Numbered from the stretch's first letter, positions 18,232 to 27,091 are shown. The stretch: DNA of 64,000 nt from Chryseobacterium cupriresistens (GCF_046614675.1 NZ_JBKKJT010000007.1:103598-167597), one strand, 5' to 3'. Numbers and translations: made by a program. The notes: generated by a model from the letters alone, not told the origin.

Positions 18232-18239
18232 TATATTTG
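18232..18239 (+). promoter_or_regulatory. -7 box of the first surface-lipoprotein gene
   Basis: TATATTTG, 26 bases before the ATG at 18266; a clear -33 TTG is not seen. It lies inside any longer reading frame and so supports the ATG at 18266. Confidence 0.55.
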
Positions 18240-18265
18240 AAACATTAAAAAATCTATTTGGAGAA

Positions 18266-18697
18266 ATGAAGCAATTTTACAATTCAAAAAGTTTACTTAG
18301 ACTTTCTTTTTTATTCGTTTTATTATTTTCTGTAATCACCATTGTCAATTCTTGTAAAAAAGATGACGATGAAGAGTTTCAGGATCATGTGGTTCAATTC
18401 GAAGTGAAGACAACTTCCGGAGGAGAAATAATAAGTGTTGTAACACAGGTAGGTACAACGCAGAACACCATATACAATACTCCACAGTCTCCTGTAACTT
18501 CGCCATGGACAAGTGGTGAATTCTTTGTGAATTCCAGCCAGGCACAACTGAATCTTGATGCCAACGCATCAATGCCGGATGATAACTCTGAATTAACAAT
18601 CAATCTTTACATTGATGGAGAAGTAGTAAGAACTGTTAAGAAAAAAGGTAAAGGTGTATTAGTTGCTTCTATTGATTACAGCTTCTTAGAACCGTAA
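18266..18697 (+). CDS. Small surface-lipoprotein, beta-rich
   Basis: 143 residues from the ATG at 18266; an in-frame TTG at 18188 would add 26 residues upstream of a normal lipoprotein signal and is rejected. Seen: basic N-terminus, hydrophobic run, lipobox-like TIVNSC, then KKDDDEE. Acidic residues directly after the lipidated Cys form the lipoprotein export signal that sends Bacteroidota lipoproteins to the cell surface. The rest is a single beta-rich domain ending in ASIDYSFLEP, with LYIDGEVVRTV near the end. It resembles the lipoprotein at 21548 in layout (SG-x-I, SPxWTS, DGE, final aromatic) and is probably its paralogue. The two flank the NarL two-component genes. Function unknown. Confidence 0.78.
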   Translation: MKQFYNSKSLLRLSFLFVLLFSVITIVNSCKKDDDEEFQDHVVQFEVKTTSGGEIISVVTQVGTTQNTIYNTPQSPVTSPWTSGEFFVNSSQAQLNLDANASMPDDNSELTINLYIDGEVVRTVKKKGKGVLVASIDYSFLEP

Positions 18698-18722
18698 ATT
18701 ATTTTAAACATTATATAAAAGA

Positions 18723-18748
18723 AACCGCTTTCAAAGCGGTTTTTTTTC
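18723..18748. terminator. Bidirectional terminator between lipoprotein and response regulator genes
   Basis: Stem AACCGCTTT / AAAGCGGTT followed by eight T on the plus strand; the A-rich left flank gives a T-rich end on the minus strand as well. It serves two convergent genes. Confidence 0.85.
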
Positions 18749-19385
18749 ATTCTTCAATCAAACCCTGCTGTACAGCCAGACTGATCAATTCTGTTGAATT
18801 CTTTGCATGAAATTTCTGCAGCAGATTCTTGCGGTGGGTGTCTACGGTAAGAGGACTTAAGAAAAGTTCTTCAGCAATTACATTGCTTGTTTTCCCCTGT
18901 GCTACCATCTGTAGAATTTGTTTCTCCCTTTTAGTGAGCCTCGGAACAGGGAGGATATTTTGAGAAGGAAGGCTGATTATCTGCTTGGTCTCATTGCAGA
19001 AAACAATATCTCCGGAAAGCGCCCCTCTTATAGATACTACAAGATCATCAATGGACGTATTTTTAAGAAGATAGCCGCTTGCTCCGTTTTGTATAGACTG
19101 CATAATAATACTTCTTTCCGAACGGTTGCTGAACATAATGACAGAGGTATTGGGTGATATTTTTTTTATTTCTCTGCAGAGATCTGTACCGTTGGAATCA
19201 GGGAGCGAAATGTCCAGAAGAACAATATCTACCATTTCTGACCGGATAAAACCCAGTGTTTCCTCACCGGATGCAAAACTTCCCGCTACATTAAATAAAG
19301 GCTGGCTTTTCAGCATCATTTTTAATCCTTCAATGACAATAGGATGATCATCTACAATGACAATATTTATTTTTTCATTCTCCAT
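18747..19385 (-). CDS. NarL/LuxR-type response regulator
   Basis: 212 residues. Seen: the receiver domain with acidic pocket VDDHP (about 11-15), phospho-acceptor Asp58 in VLLDISLPD and a conserved Lys in YLLKN; a linker; then a LuxR helix-turn-helix (LTKREKQILQMVAQGKTSNV, and SPLTVDTHRKNLLQK) near residues 148-205. It binds DNA as a dimer after phosphorylation by the kinase encoded just upstream, whose gene it overlaps by 11 bases. Targets are unknown; the two paralogous surface lipoproteins on either side are the obvious candidates by position. Confidence 0.94.
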   Translation of the reverse strand: MENEKINIVIVDDHPIVIEGLKMMLKSQPLFNVAGSFASGEETLGFIRSEMVDIVLLDISLPDSNGTDLCREIKKISPNTSVIMFSNRSERSIIMQSIQNGASGYLLKNTSIDDLVVSIRGALSGDIVFCNETKQIISLPSQNILPVPRLTKREKQILQMVAQGKTSNVIAEELFLSPLTVDTHRKNLLQKFHAKNSTELISLAVQQGLIEE

Positions 19386-21348
19386 GGATATTGAGTTCTA
19401 TATTAATTGCTGTTCCCTGGTGGTCAGAATTGATTTCCATTTTTCCTTTCAGGTAGTTGACTCTGTTTTTCAGATTGCGAAGTCCCATACTTTTGGTGGT
19501 ATTTTCTATATTTTTATCAAATCCTTTTCCGTTATCTTCAATCGTAATGAGAAAATTTTCGCCGGACTGTGAACATTGAAGTAGAATACTGCTGGCTTTG
19601 GCATGTTTTACAGCATTGGCCAGTAACTCCTGTACAATCCTGTAAATATTAAGCTGGATATTTAAAGGTAAAGCTTTATCAATATCAATAGCCTGAAAGT
19701 CAATTTCGAGATTTTTTCTGCTGTAAAATTCACACAAATCACAGATGGCAGTTTCCAAACCAAAATTAAGCAATGATTCAGGCATTAAATTTCTGGCCAC
19801 ATGGCGGAGTTCACTTACAGAACTGTCCAGCTGTCCGAGAATTTTATAAAACTCCTGATCTTTTTCAGGGTTTAAATGACTGGAAGACCAGGTAGAAAAA
19901 TTGATTTTCACACCCGCAAGCATTCCTCCAAGGCCATCATGAAGATCCCTTGCGATACGTTCTCTTTCCCTTTCTTCACCATCAAGAATAGCTTTGGTTA
20001 ACGATAATTCTTCCTTTTGCTTAATATCATTGATTCTCTGTTCATTTATTTTTTTGTTTTTTCTGAAAATAATAAACAGGAAGATCAGAAGACTTAACGC
20101 CAACAATAAAACAAGACCCATTCCCCACAAATAAGAGTTTTTCTTATTAACTTCCAGATCTTTTTGGTTTTTCTCAGCATTTAAAGTTGCTATTTTTCTT
20201 TCTTTTTCAGCGGTATTGAATTTAGTTTCGAGTTTGTTGATTTCAAGCTTTACATTTTCTGTATTCAAACTATCGTTGAGTTTGGAATATCTTTGTTCCC
20301 ACAGGAGCGCTTCTTTAGTATCTCCCAATTCTTCATTAAGCAAGGAAAGCTGCTTATAAAAAGTTTTTCTGTTATTAAGATCAATAGCCAGGGATTTTTC
20401 CGTTAAAACATCTTCCAGGGTAGCCTTAGCTTCCTTATATCTTTTAAGTTTCTTTAAAATGTCAAACTTATTGAAATAAAACATTTGAGCCAGGAGATTC
20501 TGATTGTACTTTTTGGTATAAAAAATCCCTTTTTCTATTACAGGAAGAGCTTCCTCATTTTTCTGCCGGGTAATATACAACAGGGTTTTGCTGTAATAAT
20601 AAAAAGCATTGGATGAAGATTCAGGATATTCCCTGATAAGCTTTTCGGCTTTATTCAAATACTTTTCAGCCTGATCCCCATTAGCCTGATAACAGAAATT
20701 GTTGGCAGAATTGAGATAGGTAAAAAATAGCTCAGCAGAATTCGGATATTGTTTTTCAAGAATTTCCAGGGCTTTGTTATTATAACCTTCAGCTTTTTTA
20801 AACTGGGCATTATAAGTAAGAATAACGGCAAGCTGAGTATACAGGAATCCCAGGTTTCTGCTGTTCTTATATTTTTCAACCAACGGAATACTCTTTTCAA
20901 GCATGATTTTAACCAAAGGAATATAGCCCTCTTTATCCTTTTGCGAAACTCCGTAGCTGTACCAGGCAAGAGCCTGAAGAAAATCGGATTCTTCATTTTT
21001 AAATTTTGATAGAGACTGAATAGCCTGCTGATAAGAAACAGCAGCTTTCTTCTTATTCCTGTCCAGATTATACTGTCCTTCGTAATAATAATATTTGGCT
21101 GAAATAAAAGGATGGCTTTGCGCCAGTATTTTTCCGTTGGAAAGATATTTTTTACTCAAAACAGAATCATTGTTCCTGCAATAATTAGATAAAAGGAAAA
21201 AGGCCGTTGCTTTTGAAGTATCAGGATGATTTCCTCTTGTAATGCTTTGTAAGCTGTCTATATAAGATTTCTCATTAAGCGGAATGATTTGCTGGGATTG
21301 TAATGCCAAAGACAAAAACAGGCTTAACAGGACAAGTAATCTCTTCAT
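19375..21348 (-). CDS. TPR sensor histidine kinase (HisKA_3 type)
   Basis: 657 residues. Seen: a signal peptide (MKRLLVLLSLFLSLALQSQ), a long periplasmic helical region with TPR-like repeats (about 30-370, for example KAEGYNNKALEILEKQYP), one membrane helix (about 406-428, LWGMGLVLLLALSLLIFLF), a cytoplasmic coiled coil, the HisKA_3 dimerisation motif RERERIARDLHDGLGGM with phosphorylated His470, and a HATPase domain (NAVKHAKAS N-box, DNGKGFD, MGLRNLKNRV). It senses an unknown periplasmic signal through the TPRs and phosphorylates the NarL-type partner. This TPR-TM-HisKA_3 layout is typical of Bacteroidota. Translation of the regulator overlaps its 3' end. Confidence 0.93.
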   Translation of the reverse strand: MKRLLVLLSLFLSLALQSQQIIPLNEKSYIDSLQSITRGNHPDTSKATAFFLLSNYCRNNDSVLSKKYLSNGKILAQSHPFISAKYYYYEGQYNLDRNKKKAAVSYQQAIQSLSKFKNEESDFLQALAWYSYGVSQKDKEGYIPLVKIMLEKSIPLVEKYKNSRNLGFLYTQLAVILTYNAQFKKAEGYNNKALEILEKQYPNSAELFFTYLNSANNFCYQANGDQAEKYLNKAEKLIREYPESSSNAFYYYSKTLLYITRQKNEEALPVIEKGIFYTKKYNQNLLAQMFYFNKFDILKKLKRYKEAKATLEDVLTEKSLAIDLNNRKTFYKQLSLLNEELGDTKEALLWEQRYSKLNDSLNTENVKLEINKLETKFNTAEKERKIATLNAEKNQKDLEVNKKNSYLWGMGLVLLLALSLLIFLFIIFRKNKKINEQRINDIKQKEELSLTKAILDGEERERERIARDLHDGLGGMLAGVKINFSTWSSSHLNPEKDQEFYKILGQLDSSVSELRHVARNLMPESLLNFGLETAICDLCEFYSRKNLEIDFQAIDIDKALPLNIQLNIYRIVQELLANAVKHAKASSILLQCSQSGENFLITIEDNGKGFDKNIENTTKSMGLRNLKNRVNYLKGKMEINSDHQGTAINIELNIHGE

Positions 21349-21547
21349 TATGGATCAATTCTGTAAAATATTTTTTTAAACGCTCAATTTAATTAAAAAT
21401 TTTAGCATAAAAAATACCGGAATTTAGGTAGAAAAAATTACTGGTTTTTCAGGATTGATAGACGTAGGTGATGCTCATAGCTTTGCAGATATCAAATCAT
21501 GGATCATAGAATATTCAATATAGTAACTAAAATTTAAACAAAAGATT

Positions 21548-21967
21548 ATGAAAAAAATGAGTATGAATAAGCTGTTAAGAGGCGCATTCGTTGCAGTAAT
21601 AGCAGCAATGCTTATTGGATTTACAGTGTCATGCAGTAACGATGATGACGACAACAATGTGAATGGAGCAGGGAAAAGTCATAAAGTGGTCTTTAAAGCA
21701 ATCGCTTCTTCAGGCAGTAATATTGAAGTAGCGGTGTACGGAATTGACGGTAACCCTACCACTGCGACAAGTCTTAGCGGAACAACATGGAGCAGCCCTG
21801 AGGTAACATCAGAACCGGGAGCATACAATGCCACCGTTGGAGTAAACGCTGTCGGACCGGATGCTTCTGCAACTTTGAAAGTTCAGATCTGGGTAGACGG
21901 AGAACTGAAGAAAGAAGGAACTTCCAGTGGACAATATTTGTCGGCTACTACAAGCTATACATTTTAA
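21548..21967 (+). CDS. Small surface-lipoprotein, paralogue of the one at 18266
   Basis: 139 residues. Seen: signal sequence (MKKMSMNKLLRGAFVAVIAA), lipobox FTVSC, then SNDDDDNN, a strong surface-export signal of the Flavobacterium type (Ser followed by Asp run). The mature domain is about 105 residues, Gly/Ser/Thr-rich and probably all-beta, with KVVFKAIASSGSNIEVAVYG at its start and VQIWVDGELKKEGTSSGQ and a closing TSYTF. The arrangement parallels the lipoprotein beyond the two-component genes. It stands alone, followed by a strong terminator. A membrane-associated small-protein family with a transthyretin- or MmpS-like sandwich is possible but not shown. Confidence 0.78.
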   Translation: MKKMSMNKLLRGAFVAVIAAMLIGFTVSCSNDDDDNNVNGAGKSHKVVFKAIASSGSNIEVAVYGIDGNPTTATSLSGTTWSSPEVTSEPGAYNATVGVNAVGPDASATLKVQIWVDGELKKEGTSSGQYLSATTSYTF

Positions 21968-21993
21968 TATTAAATTTATTTAGGAAATGAAAC

Positions 21994-22026
21994 CGGCGCT
22001 GAGATGAATCCCAGCGCCGATTTTTA
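21994..22026. terminator. Strong terminator, lipoprotein/tyrS
   Basis: GC-rich stem CGGCGCTG (21994-22001) / CAGCGCCG (22012-22019) followed by ATTTTTAT. It lies between convergent genes and may serve both. Confidence 0.88.
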
Positions 22027-22040
22027 TATAGTGTTTCAGA

Positions 22041-23336
22041 TTAGCTTACTTTGACAATAAAGTAGCTTTTCTTACCTTTTTGAAGCAATAAAAATTTACC
22101 ATCAATAAGATCTGTTTCATTGGCTGTAAAAGTATCATTTACTTTTTGCTTGTTGACAGAAATTGAATTTCCTTTAATCTCTCTTTGTGCCTCACTTTTA
22201 GATTTCAAGAACCCTGATTTTTCAGAAAGAAGATCAACAATATTCACTCCCAGAACATCAGCTTTTGCAATTTCTTTCTGAGGAACACCATCAAAAACTT
22301 CCAGGAAAGTTTCCTCATCAAGGCTTACAAGATCTTCAGCAGTAGAACGGCCAAAAAGAATTTCAGAAGCTTTCAATGCTTTTTCATACTCTTCTCTTCC
22401 ATGTACCCAAACGGTAACTTCTTCCGCAAGTTTCTTCTGAAGCTTTCTTTCGTGTGGGGCTGTTTTATGTTCTTCAATTAAAGCTTCAATTTCTTCTTTT
22501 CCTAAGAAAGTATAGAATTTAATAAATCTTTCAGCATCCTCATCCGTAGCATTCAGCCAGAACTGGTAGAACTTGTAAGGAGAAGTTTTCTTTTTATCCA
22601 GCCAGTAATTTTCCCCGCTTTCAGACTTTCCGAATTTGGAACCGTCTGCTTTCGTAATTAAAGGAACTGTTAAAGCAAAAGCTTCACCCTGAGCTTTTCT
22701 ACGGATCAATTCTGTTCCTGTAGTGATGTTTCCCCACTGGTCAGAACCTCCCATTTGAAGCTTCACATTATTGTTTTGGTATAAATGAAGGAAATCATAT
22801 CCCTGGATTAACTGGTACGTGAATTCTGTAAAGCTCATTCCGTCTGCACCGGATTCTCCTGAGAATCTTTTTTTTACGGAATCTTTTGCCATCATATAGT
22901 TGACCGTGATATTCTTTCCGACATTTTTAGCAAAATCAAGGAAAGAAATATTCTTCATCCAATCGTAGTTGTTCACCAGCTCAGCTTTGTTAGGCTCATT
23001 TCCTTCAAAATTAAGGAACTTTGAAAGCTGTTTCTTTAAACAGTCTACATAATGTAAAAGAGTTTCCTCATCCAGAAGGTTTCTTTCTGCAGATTTCCCG
23101 GATGGATCCCCGATCATTCCTGTAGCGCCTCCTACCAGAGCAATAGGTTTGTGGCCATGCAGCTGGAAGTGAGCCAGGATTTTTATCTGGATAAGACTTC
23201 CGATATGTAAAGAATCGGCGGTAGGATCAAAACCAATATATGCAGTAGTTACCTCTTTATTCAGTTGTTCATCGGTTCCTGGCATCATATCGGCAAACAG
23301 ACCACGCCATTTCAGTTCTTCTATAAAGGAATTCAT
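22041..23336 (-). CDS. tyrS: Tyrosyl-tRNA synthetase
   Basis: 431 residues. It charges tRNA-Tyr. Seen: class I signature HIGS (residues 44-47) in DSLHIGSLIQ, YIGFDPTA before it, the tyrosine-binding YQLIQGYDF and QMGGSDQWGNI, and the KFGKS loop (234-238). The C-terminus (about 360-425) is an S4-like RNA-binding domain (REIKGNSISVNKQKV). Length and motif spacing fit the bacterial TyrRS type. Promoter box TATCTTTG on the minus strand lies 28 bases upstream. Confidence 0.97.
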   Translation of the reverse strand: MNSFIEELKWRGLFADMMPGTDEQLNKEVTTAYIGFDPTADSLHIGSLIQIKILAHFQLHGHKPIALVGGATGMIGDPSGKSAERNLLDEETLLHYVDCLKKQLSKFLNFEGNEPNKAELVNNYDWMKNISFLDFAKNVGKNITVNYMMAKDSVKKRFSGESGADGMSFTEFTYQLIQGYDFLHLYQNNNVKLQMGGSDQWGNITTGTELIRRKAQGEAFALTVPLITKADGSKFGKSESGENYWLDKKKTSPYKFYQFWLNATDEDAERFIKFYTFLGKEEIEALIEEHKTAPHERKLQKKLAEEVTVWVHGREEYEKALKASEILFGRSTAEDLVSLDEETFLEVFDGVPQKEIAKADVLGVNIVDLLSEKSGFLKSKSEAQREIKGNSISVNKQKVNDTFTANETDLIDGKFLLLQKGKKSYFIVKVS

Positions 23337-23364
23337 TGATTTTTAACTTTAAAATTTTAAGATG

Positions 23365-23372
23365 CAAAGATA
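23365..23372 (-). promoter_or_regulatory. -7 box of tyrS
   Basis: TATCTTTG on the minus strand, 28 bases before the start codon. No clear -33 TTG was found at the expected spacing. Confidence 0.5.
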
Positions 23373-23427
23373 ATAAATTCCGAAGTATTAAGGGTAAAGC
23401 CTTTTTACCATTTTAGCTTTCCTATAC

Positions 23428-23458
23428 TTTGTTTTTCAGCCCAAATAATCTATATTTG
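23428..23458 (+). promoter_or_regulatory. Promoter of the sigma-factor gene
   Basis: TTTG (23428-23431), 19-base spacer, TATATTTG (23451-23458), a full consensus match. It ends six bases before the ATG at 23465 and rules out a longer reading frame that would begin at 23429. Confidence 0.75.
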
Positions 23459-23464
23459 TTATTA

Positions 23465-24025
23465 ATGAACGACGAACAGCTATTCCTGCTCATCCAGAAG
23501 GCCAAGGATAAAGACCAAAAGGCCCAGACTAAACTCATCAATGTTTTTTGGGTGGATGTTTTCTCATTTGTTATGAAGAAAGTGAGAGACGAAAATGATG
23601 CTGATGAAATTACTGTCAATGTTTTTTCAAAAGTACTGTCAAAACTGGATATGTTCGATCCTCATTTTCAGTTTAAAACCTGGGTACTGACCATTGCCCA
23701 GAATACCGTTATTGATTTCTGGAGAAAGAAAAACCGCGACAACGAAGACGCTGTTGAAAATCTTGATGAGGTCAAAAACCAATACGCAAAATCACCGGAA
23801 GAACTGCTTATCTCCGAAGAGGAACAGAAGAAAATCATCAAAACCATAGAATCCCTGGATGCCAATTATCAGGACATTATCAGATTGAGATTTTTTGAAG
23901 AAAAAAGCATCAAAGAAATTGCTGATGAATTGGGAATTTCAGTCGCCAATACCAAAGTAAGAGTCATGCGGGCCAAAAAAGTCCTGGCAGAACTGTTGAA
24001 GAATAATGAATTTGATGATCATTAA
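23465..24025 (+). CDS. Sigma-70 family (ECF-type) RNA polymerase sigma factor
   Basis: 186 residues from the ATG at 23465, chosen because the promoter lies just upstream. Region 2 contains FKTWVLTIAQNTVIDFWRKK (about 70-90), the -10 recognition and core-binding helix. Region 4 contains DIIRLRFFEEKSIKEIADEL followed by GISVANTKVRVMRAKKVL, the -35 recognition helix-turn-helix. There is no region 1 or 3, so it is ECF-like. No anti-sigma gene lies next to it, which is not rare in Bacteroidota. It is divergent from tyrS. Confidence 0.9.
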   Translation: MNDEQLFLLIQKAKDKDQKAQTKLINVFWVDVFSFVMKKVRDENDADEITVNVFSKVLSKLDMFDPHFQFKTWVLTIAQNTVIDFWRKKNRDNEDAVENLDEVKNQYAKSPEELLISEEEQKKIIKTIESLDANYQDIIRLRFFEEKSIKEIADELGISVANTKVRVMRAKKVLAELLKNNEFDDH

Positions 24026-24036
24026 ATTCAATAATA

Positions 24037-24094
24037 TTATTCAATAGAAACGGACTTGTCATTCTGAACGAAATGAAATGGAGTGAAGAATCTC
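24037..24094. repeat. Dispersed intergenic repeat (GTCATTCTGAACGAA type)
   Basis: The stretch begins TATTCAATAGAAACGG, a head also present at 63824 (there TATTCAATAGGAACGG), and continues with GTCATTCTGAACGAAATG and GTGAAGAATCTCA. From general experience such GTCATTCTGA...GAAGAATCT elements recur between genes in Bacteroidota genomes. No reading frame. Confidence 0.5.
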
Positions 24095-24185
24095 ATAAAT
24101 TTGTTCATCAATAAAATTCTTCCTTCGCCAGAACAACAAGATTTACAATTGGCTTCAGCCCAAACTTACATCCCACGACTTTTAT

Positions 24186-24818
24186 TTAGAAATAAACCTC
24201 TTCTTTTGTTTTTGGAAGAATTATTTTCTGTTGCTTTTCCTGATTCCTGTTTTGCAAATTAATTTTCAGCCCTTTTTTAATATAAGTTTCCTTTAAGGAT
24301 TTACCATATTCAGCTGTATTTTCTACCTCTTTGGAATAGTTCAGCTGTCCTGTTGAAAGGTTAAAATCTATATCTTTCCAGTAATCTCCAGGCCTTCCCG
24401 AAGTTGAGGAGGTTCCTATCAGTTCAAAATGTCCGTTCTGAAATCTGTATTTGTCTGTAACATCCCATTTCCAGCTGCTTCCGCCGTTTTGAGAAATAAT
24501 CAGAATTCCTTTTTCTATTTTCGTTTCTCTGTAAGGGTCACCCATCATACCTCCGCCGTTGCTTTCCATAACAGCATTTCTGGATTTTTCAAGGATTGTC
24601 CATGCACCGCCAACCTTTTTCAGGATCTGGATTTCACGGATGTTTCCCATATCAGTAGTGTCCTTTGTGTTGTAGATAATTACTTTTTCAGGAATTTTAT
24701 CACTATCAAGATCTCCGTCTACAGTCTCAATAACCGTGGAACCTGCAGGCTGAAATTGTTTTTGGGCAAGAGAAAATGTTCCGCATATCGCGAATAAAAG
24801 GAAGAATATTTTTTTCAT
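24186..24818 (-). CDS. Secreted hypothetical protein with an Asp-rich loop
   Basis: 210 residues. Seen: a signal peptide (MKKIFFLLFAICGTFSLAQ), then GDLDSDKIPEKVIIYN, similar to the calcium-binding DxDxDG-like loop of FG-GAP/VCBS proteins, then a beta-rich middle (ILIISQNGGSSWKWDVTDKY) and a basic tail (INLQNRNQEKQQKIILPKTK). Proteins of this sort report on or bind ligands in the periplasm; the family is not recognised. It stands alone on the minus strand, divergent from lipA. Confidence 0.7.
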   Translation of the reverse strand: MKKIFFLLFAICGTFSLAQKQFQPAGSTVIETVDGDLDSDKIPEKVIIYNTKDTTDMGNIREIQILKKVGGAWTILEKSRNAVMESNGGGMMGDPYRETKIEKGILIISQNGGSSWKWDVTDKYRFQNGHFELIGTSSTSGRPGDYWKDIDFNLSTGQLNYSKEVENTAEYGKSLKETYIKKGLKINLQNRNQEKQQKIILPKTKEEVYF

Positions 24819-24885
24819 AAGAATATTTTGAGGATATAAATATACAAATGATATTTTGAATGATCAGTTTCATCAATATATCCGG

Positions 24886-24918
24886 TTGATGGTTTCCATT
24901 AAAAAATCCTTAACTTTG
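24886..24918 (+). promoter_or_regulatory. Promoter of lipA
   Basis: TTG at 24886-24888, a 22-base spacer, TAACTTTG at 24911-24918. Predicted start of transcription is about 10 bases before the ATG. Confidence 0.65.
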
Positions 24919-24934
24919 AACTTCAATTTTAGAA

Positions 24935-25801
24935 ATGGAAAATTCAGTTCAAGACACTACCGTTCAAAAACCAAAATGGATCCGCGTAAAACTTCCTACC
25001 GGAAAGAATTACAGAGAGCTGAGAACTTTGGTTGATAAATATAAATTAAACACCATTTGCCAAAGCGGAAGCTGCCCGAACATGGGAGAATGTTGGGGTG
25101 AAGGTACAGCTACTTTCATGATTTTAGGAAATATCTGTACGAGAAGCTGTGGATTCTGTGGTGTAAAAACAGGAAAACCACTTGACGTAAACTGGGATGA
25201 GCCTGAAAAAGTAGCAAGATCCATCAAGTTAATGAAGATCAAACATGCCGTGCTTACTTCTGTAGACCGCGATGATCTGAAAGATATGGGATCTATTCTT
25301 TGGGGAGAAACAGTGAATGCCGTAAGAAGAATTTCTCCGGGAACCACAATGGAAACATTGATTCCTGACTTTCAGGGTATCACAAAACACCTTGACAGAT
25401 TAGTAGAAGTAGCTCCTGAAGTAATCTCTCATAATATGGAAACGGTAAAACGTCTGACCAGAGAAGTAAGAATCCAGGCAAAATATGAAAGAAGCCTTGA
25501 AGTATTAAGATATCTGAAAGAAGCCGGACAAAGAAGAACCAAAACAGGAGTAATGCTTGGATTGGGAGAAACTAAAGAAGAGATCTTCCAGACCATCGAA
25601 GATATCAGAAATGCCAATGTAGATGTCATCACCCTTGGACAATATCTGCAGCCGACTAAAAAGCATCTTCCGGTAAAGAAATTTATCACACCTGAAGAAT
25701 TTGATGAGTTTGGGGATTTTGCAAGAAGCTTAGGTTTCAGACACGTTGAAAGTTCTCCTCTTGTAAGAAGTTCTTACCACGCAGAAAAACATATTCACTA
25801 A
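24935..25801 (+). CDS. lipA: Lipoyl synthase
   Basis: 288 residues. A radical-SAM enzyme that inserts two sulfurs into protein-bound octanoyl groups to make lipoate. Seen: the auxiliary-cluster cysteines in CQSGSCPNMGECW, the radical SAM motif CTRSCGFC (CxxxCxxC), and near the C-terminus the conserved ESSPLVRSSYHAE with the Arg-Ser-Ser-Tyr motif. All are intact. It sits alone, with a promoter of its own and a terminator directly downstream. Confidence 0.97.
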   Translation: MENSVQDTTVQKPKWIRVKLPTGKNYRELRTLVDKYKLNTICQSGSCPNMGECWGEGTATFMILGNICTRSCGFCGVKTGKPLDVNWDEPEKVARSIKLMKIKHAVLTSVDRDDLKDMGSILWGETVNAVRRISPGTTMETLIPDFQGITKHLDRLVEVAPEVISHNMETVKRLTREVRIQAKYERSLEVLRYLKEAGQRRTKTGVMLGLGETKEEIFQTIEDIRNANVDVITLGQYLQPTKKHLPVKKFITPEEFDEFGDFARSLGFRHVESSPLVRSSYHAEKHIH

Positions 25802-25808
25802 AATACAG

Positions 25809-25833
25809 ACCGTTCAGCAATGAGCGGTTTTTT
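25809..25833 (+). terminator. Terminator of lipA
   Basis: Stem ACCGTTC / GAGCGGT (one G-T pair), loop AGCAAT, then six T. Nearly the same hairpin follows the first M13 peptidase gene (43439). Confidence 0.85.
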
Positions 25834-25840
25834 GTTTTTT

Positions 25841-25890
25841 AGGTAGCAGGGATCAGGTAGCAGATTATAGGTGATAGGTTGCAGATATTA
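25841..25890. repeat. GGTAGCAG short-word repeat tract
   Basis: Degenerate repeats of GGTAGCAG and GGTGATAGGTTGCAG directly after the lipA terminator. The same layout (terminator, words, 80-base repeat) recurs at 43439-43658. Confidence 0.6.
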
Positions 25891-25910
25891 GTGGTTACTA
25901 ATGAAGGTGG

Positions 25911-25992
25911 CAATCGTTACAATAACGACTGTCATCATTCCCATCCTTTGGAGGGGTGGCAAAAATTCAAAGAATTTTTGACGGGGTGGTTT
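25911..25992. repeat. 80-base dispersed repeat, copy A
   Basis: CAATCGTTACAATAACG, then GGAGGGGTGGCAAAAATTC, AAAGAATTTTTGACGGGG, TGGTTT. The palindrome AAAAATTCnnnGAATTTTT lies in its second half. Copies are at 30112 and 43578. Confidence 0.75.
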
Positions 25993-26014
25993 ATAAAACA
26001 TGCATCAACGCCTT

Positions 26015-26908
26015 TTAACAAGTCGTATCCTTCTTAATCACTCCAATCTTCCCATTAATTTCAATCGGTCTGAAATGTTTCTTCTTAAACTCGGAAGGTG
26101 TTTCTCCCGTATGCTGCTTAAACAATTTATTAAAATAAGAAAGACTTTCAAAACCTACCTGAAAACAAACTTCCGTTACAGACTGATCTTTCAGCAGAAA
26201 TATTTTAGCCTGATTGATCCTGTAATTGTTAACAAAATCAGTAAACGTCATGTTCGTCTGCTTTTTAAAATACCGGCAGAAAGCAGGAGTACTCAAGCTG
26301 ACAACCTGGGCCACTTCATTGACATTGGGCTTCCGGTCATAATTTTCGTGGATATAGTCGTAGATGGTTCCCATTCTGATCTTATCATTTAAAAACCATT
26401 TGATTCTGGTATCTTCCTTATTCAATTCTTTCACTTCTGTGGAATGGGCAAGAATTTGCAGAATTTCAATCAGCCCAACCAAAGATTCAAAAGAGTTTTT
26501 ATCTTTAATAGCCTGTAGTTTTTCAACAGCTGTAATTTTGGTTTCTCCGGAAAATGAAAGTCCGAGATAAGAACGTTCTAAAAGGGTCTTAATATTCTCA
26601 AATTCCGGAACAGGAAGAATAATGTCCTGAAGGAAGCTTTCCCGCATCTGTAATACAAGCTGCCTGCATTCGGTCTGAATACCATAGTCAAAATTAAGAT
26701 GAGGAACGTTGGAACCAATCAGTAAAAGATCACTGTCTGTAAAGCCGGAAATGTTTTTTCCAACGTGGCGGATTCCGTTTACAGCTTCTACATATACCAG
26801 TTCAATTTCCGGATGATAATGCCAGAAAAAACAATTTTTCAGAGAAGGAGAAAATAGTTTGAAGGATTTCCCTTTTTCAAACTCAATAATTTCTTTCTGG
26901 ATCTTCAT
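26015..26908 (-). CDS. AraC-family transcriptional regulator
   Basis: 297 residues. Seen: an N-terminal cupin-like sensor domain (FWHYHPEIELVYVEAVNGIR, HVGKNISGFTDSDLLLIG) and a C-terminal double helix-turn-helix (about 190-285): NVNEVAQVVSLSTPAFCRYF and SVTEVCFQVGFESLSYFNKL, closing with FKQHTGETPSEFKKKH. This is the cupin-AraC layout of Bacteroidota regulators, in which the ligand is a small molecule. It is transcribed away from the MFS exporter at 27092, its most likely target. Confidence 0.92.
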   Translation of the reverse strand: MKIQKEIIEFEKGKSFKLFSPSLKNCFFWHYHPEIELVYVEAVNGIRHVGKNISGFTDSDLLLIGSNVPHLNFDYGIQTECRQLVLQMRESFLQDIILPVPEFENIKTLLERSYLGLSFSGETKITAVEKLQAIKDKNSFESLVGLIEILQILAHSTEVKELNKEDTRIKWFLNDKIRMGTIYDYIHENYDRKPNVNEVAQVVSLSTPAFCRYFKKQTNMTFTDFVNNYRINQAKIFLLKDQSVTEVCFQVGFESLSYFNKLFKQHTGETPSEFKKKHFRPIEINGKIGVIKKDTTC

Positions 26909-27091
26909 TTTGTTCTTATTTGATTGTTTCTGAATTTAAAATTAATTAAAAAGGTTAATATGGAGCAAATTTTTATCATTCAAGTAGGAGTGAAATTCAA
27001 ACTTTCTTGCGATTTTTGCACTTTCAAAATAAAGATACTCAGGTGATCCTTTAACTTGAAGGAAATTAATTCAGAAAAAGATTTAGAGACA

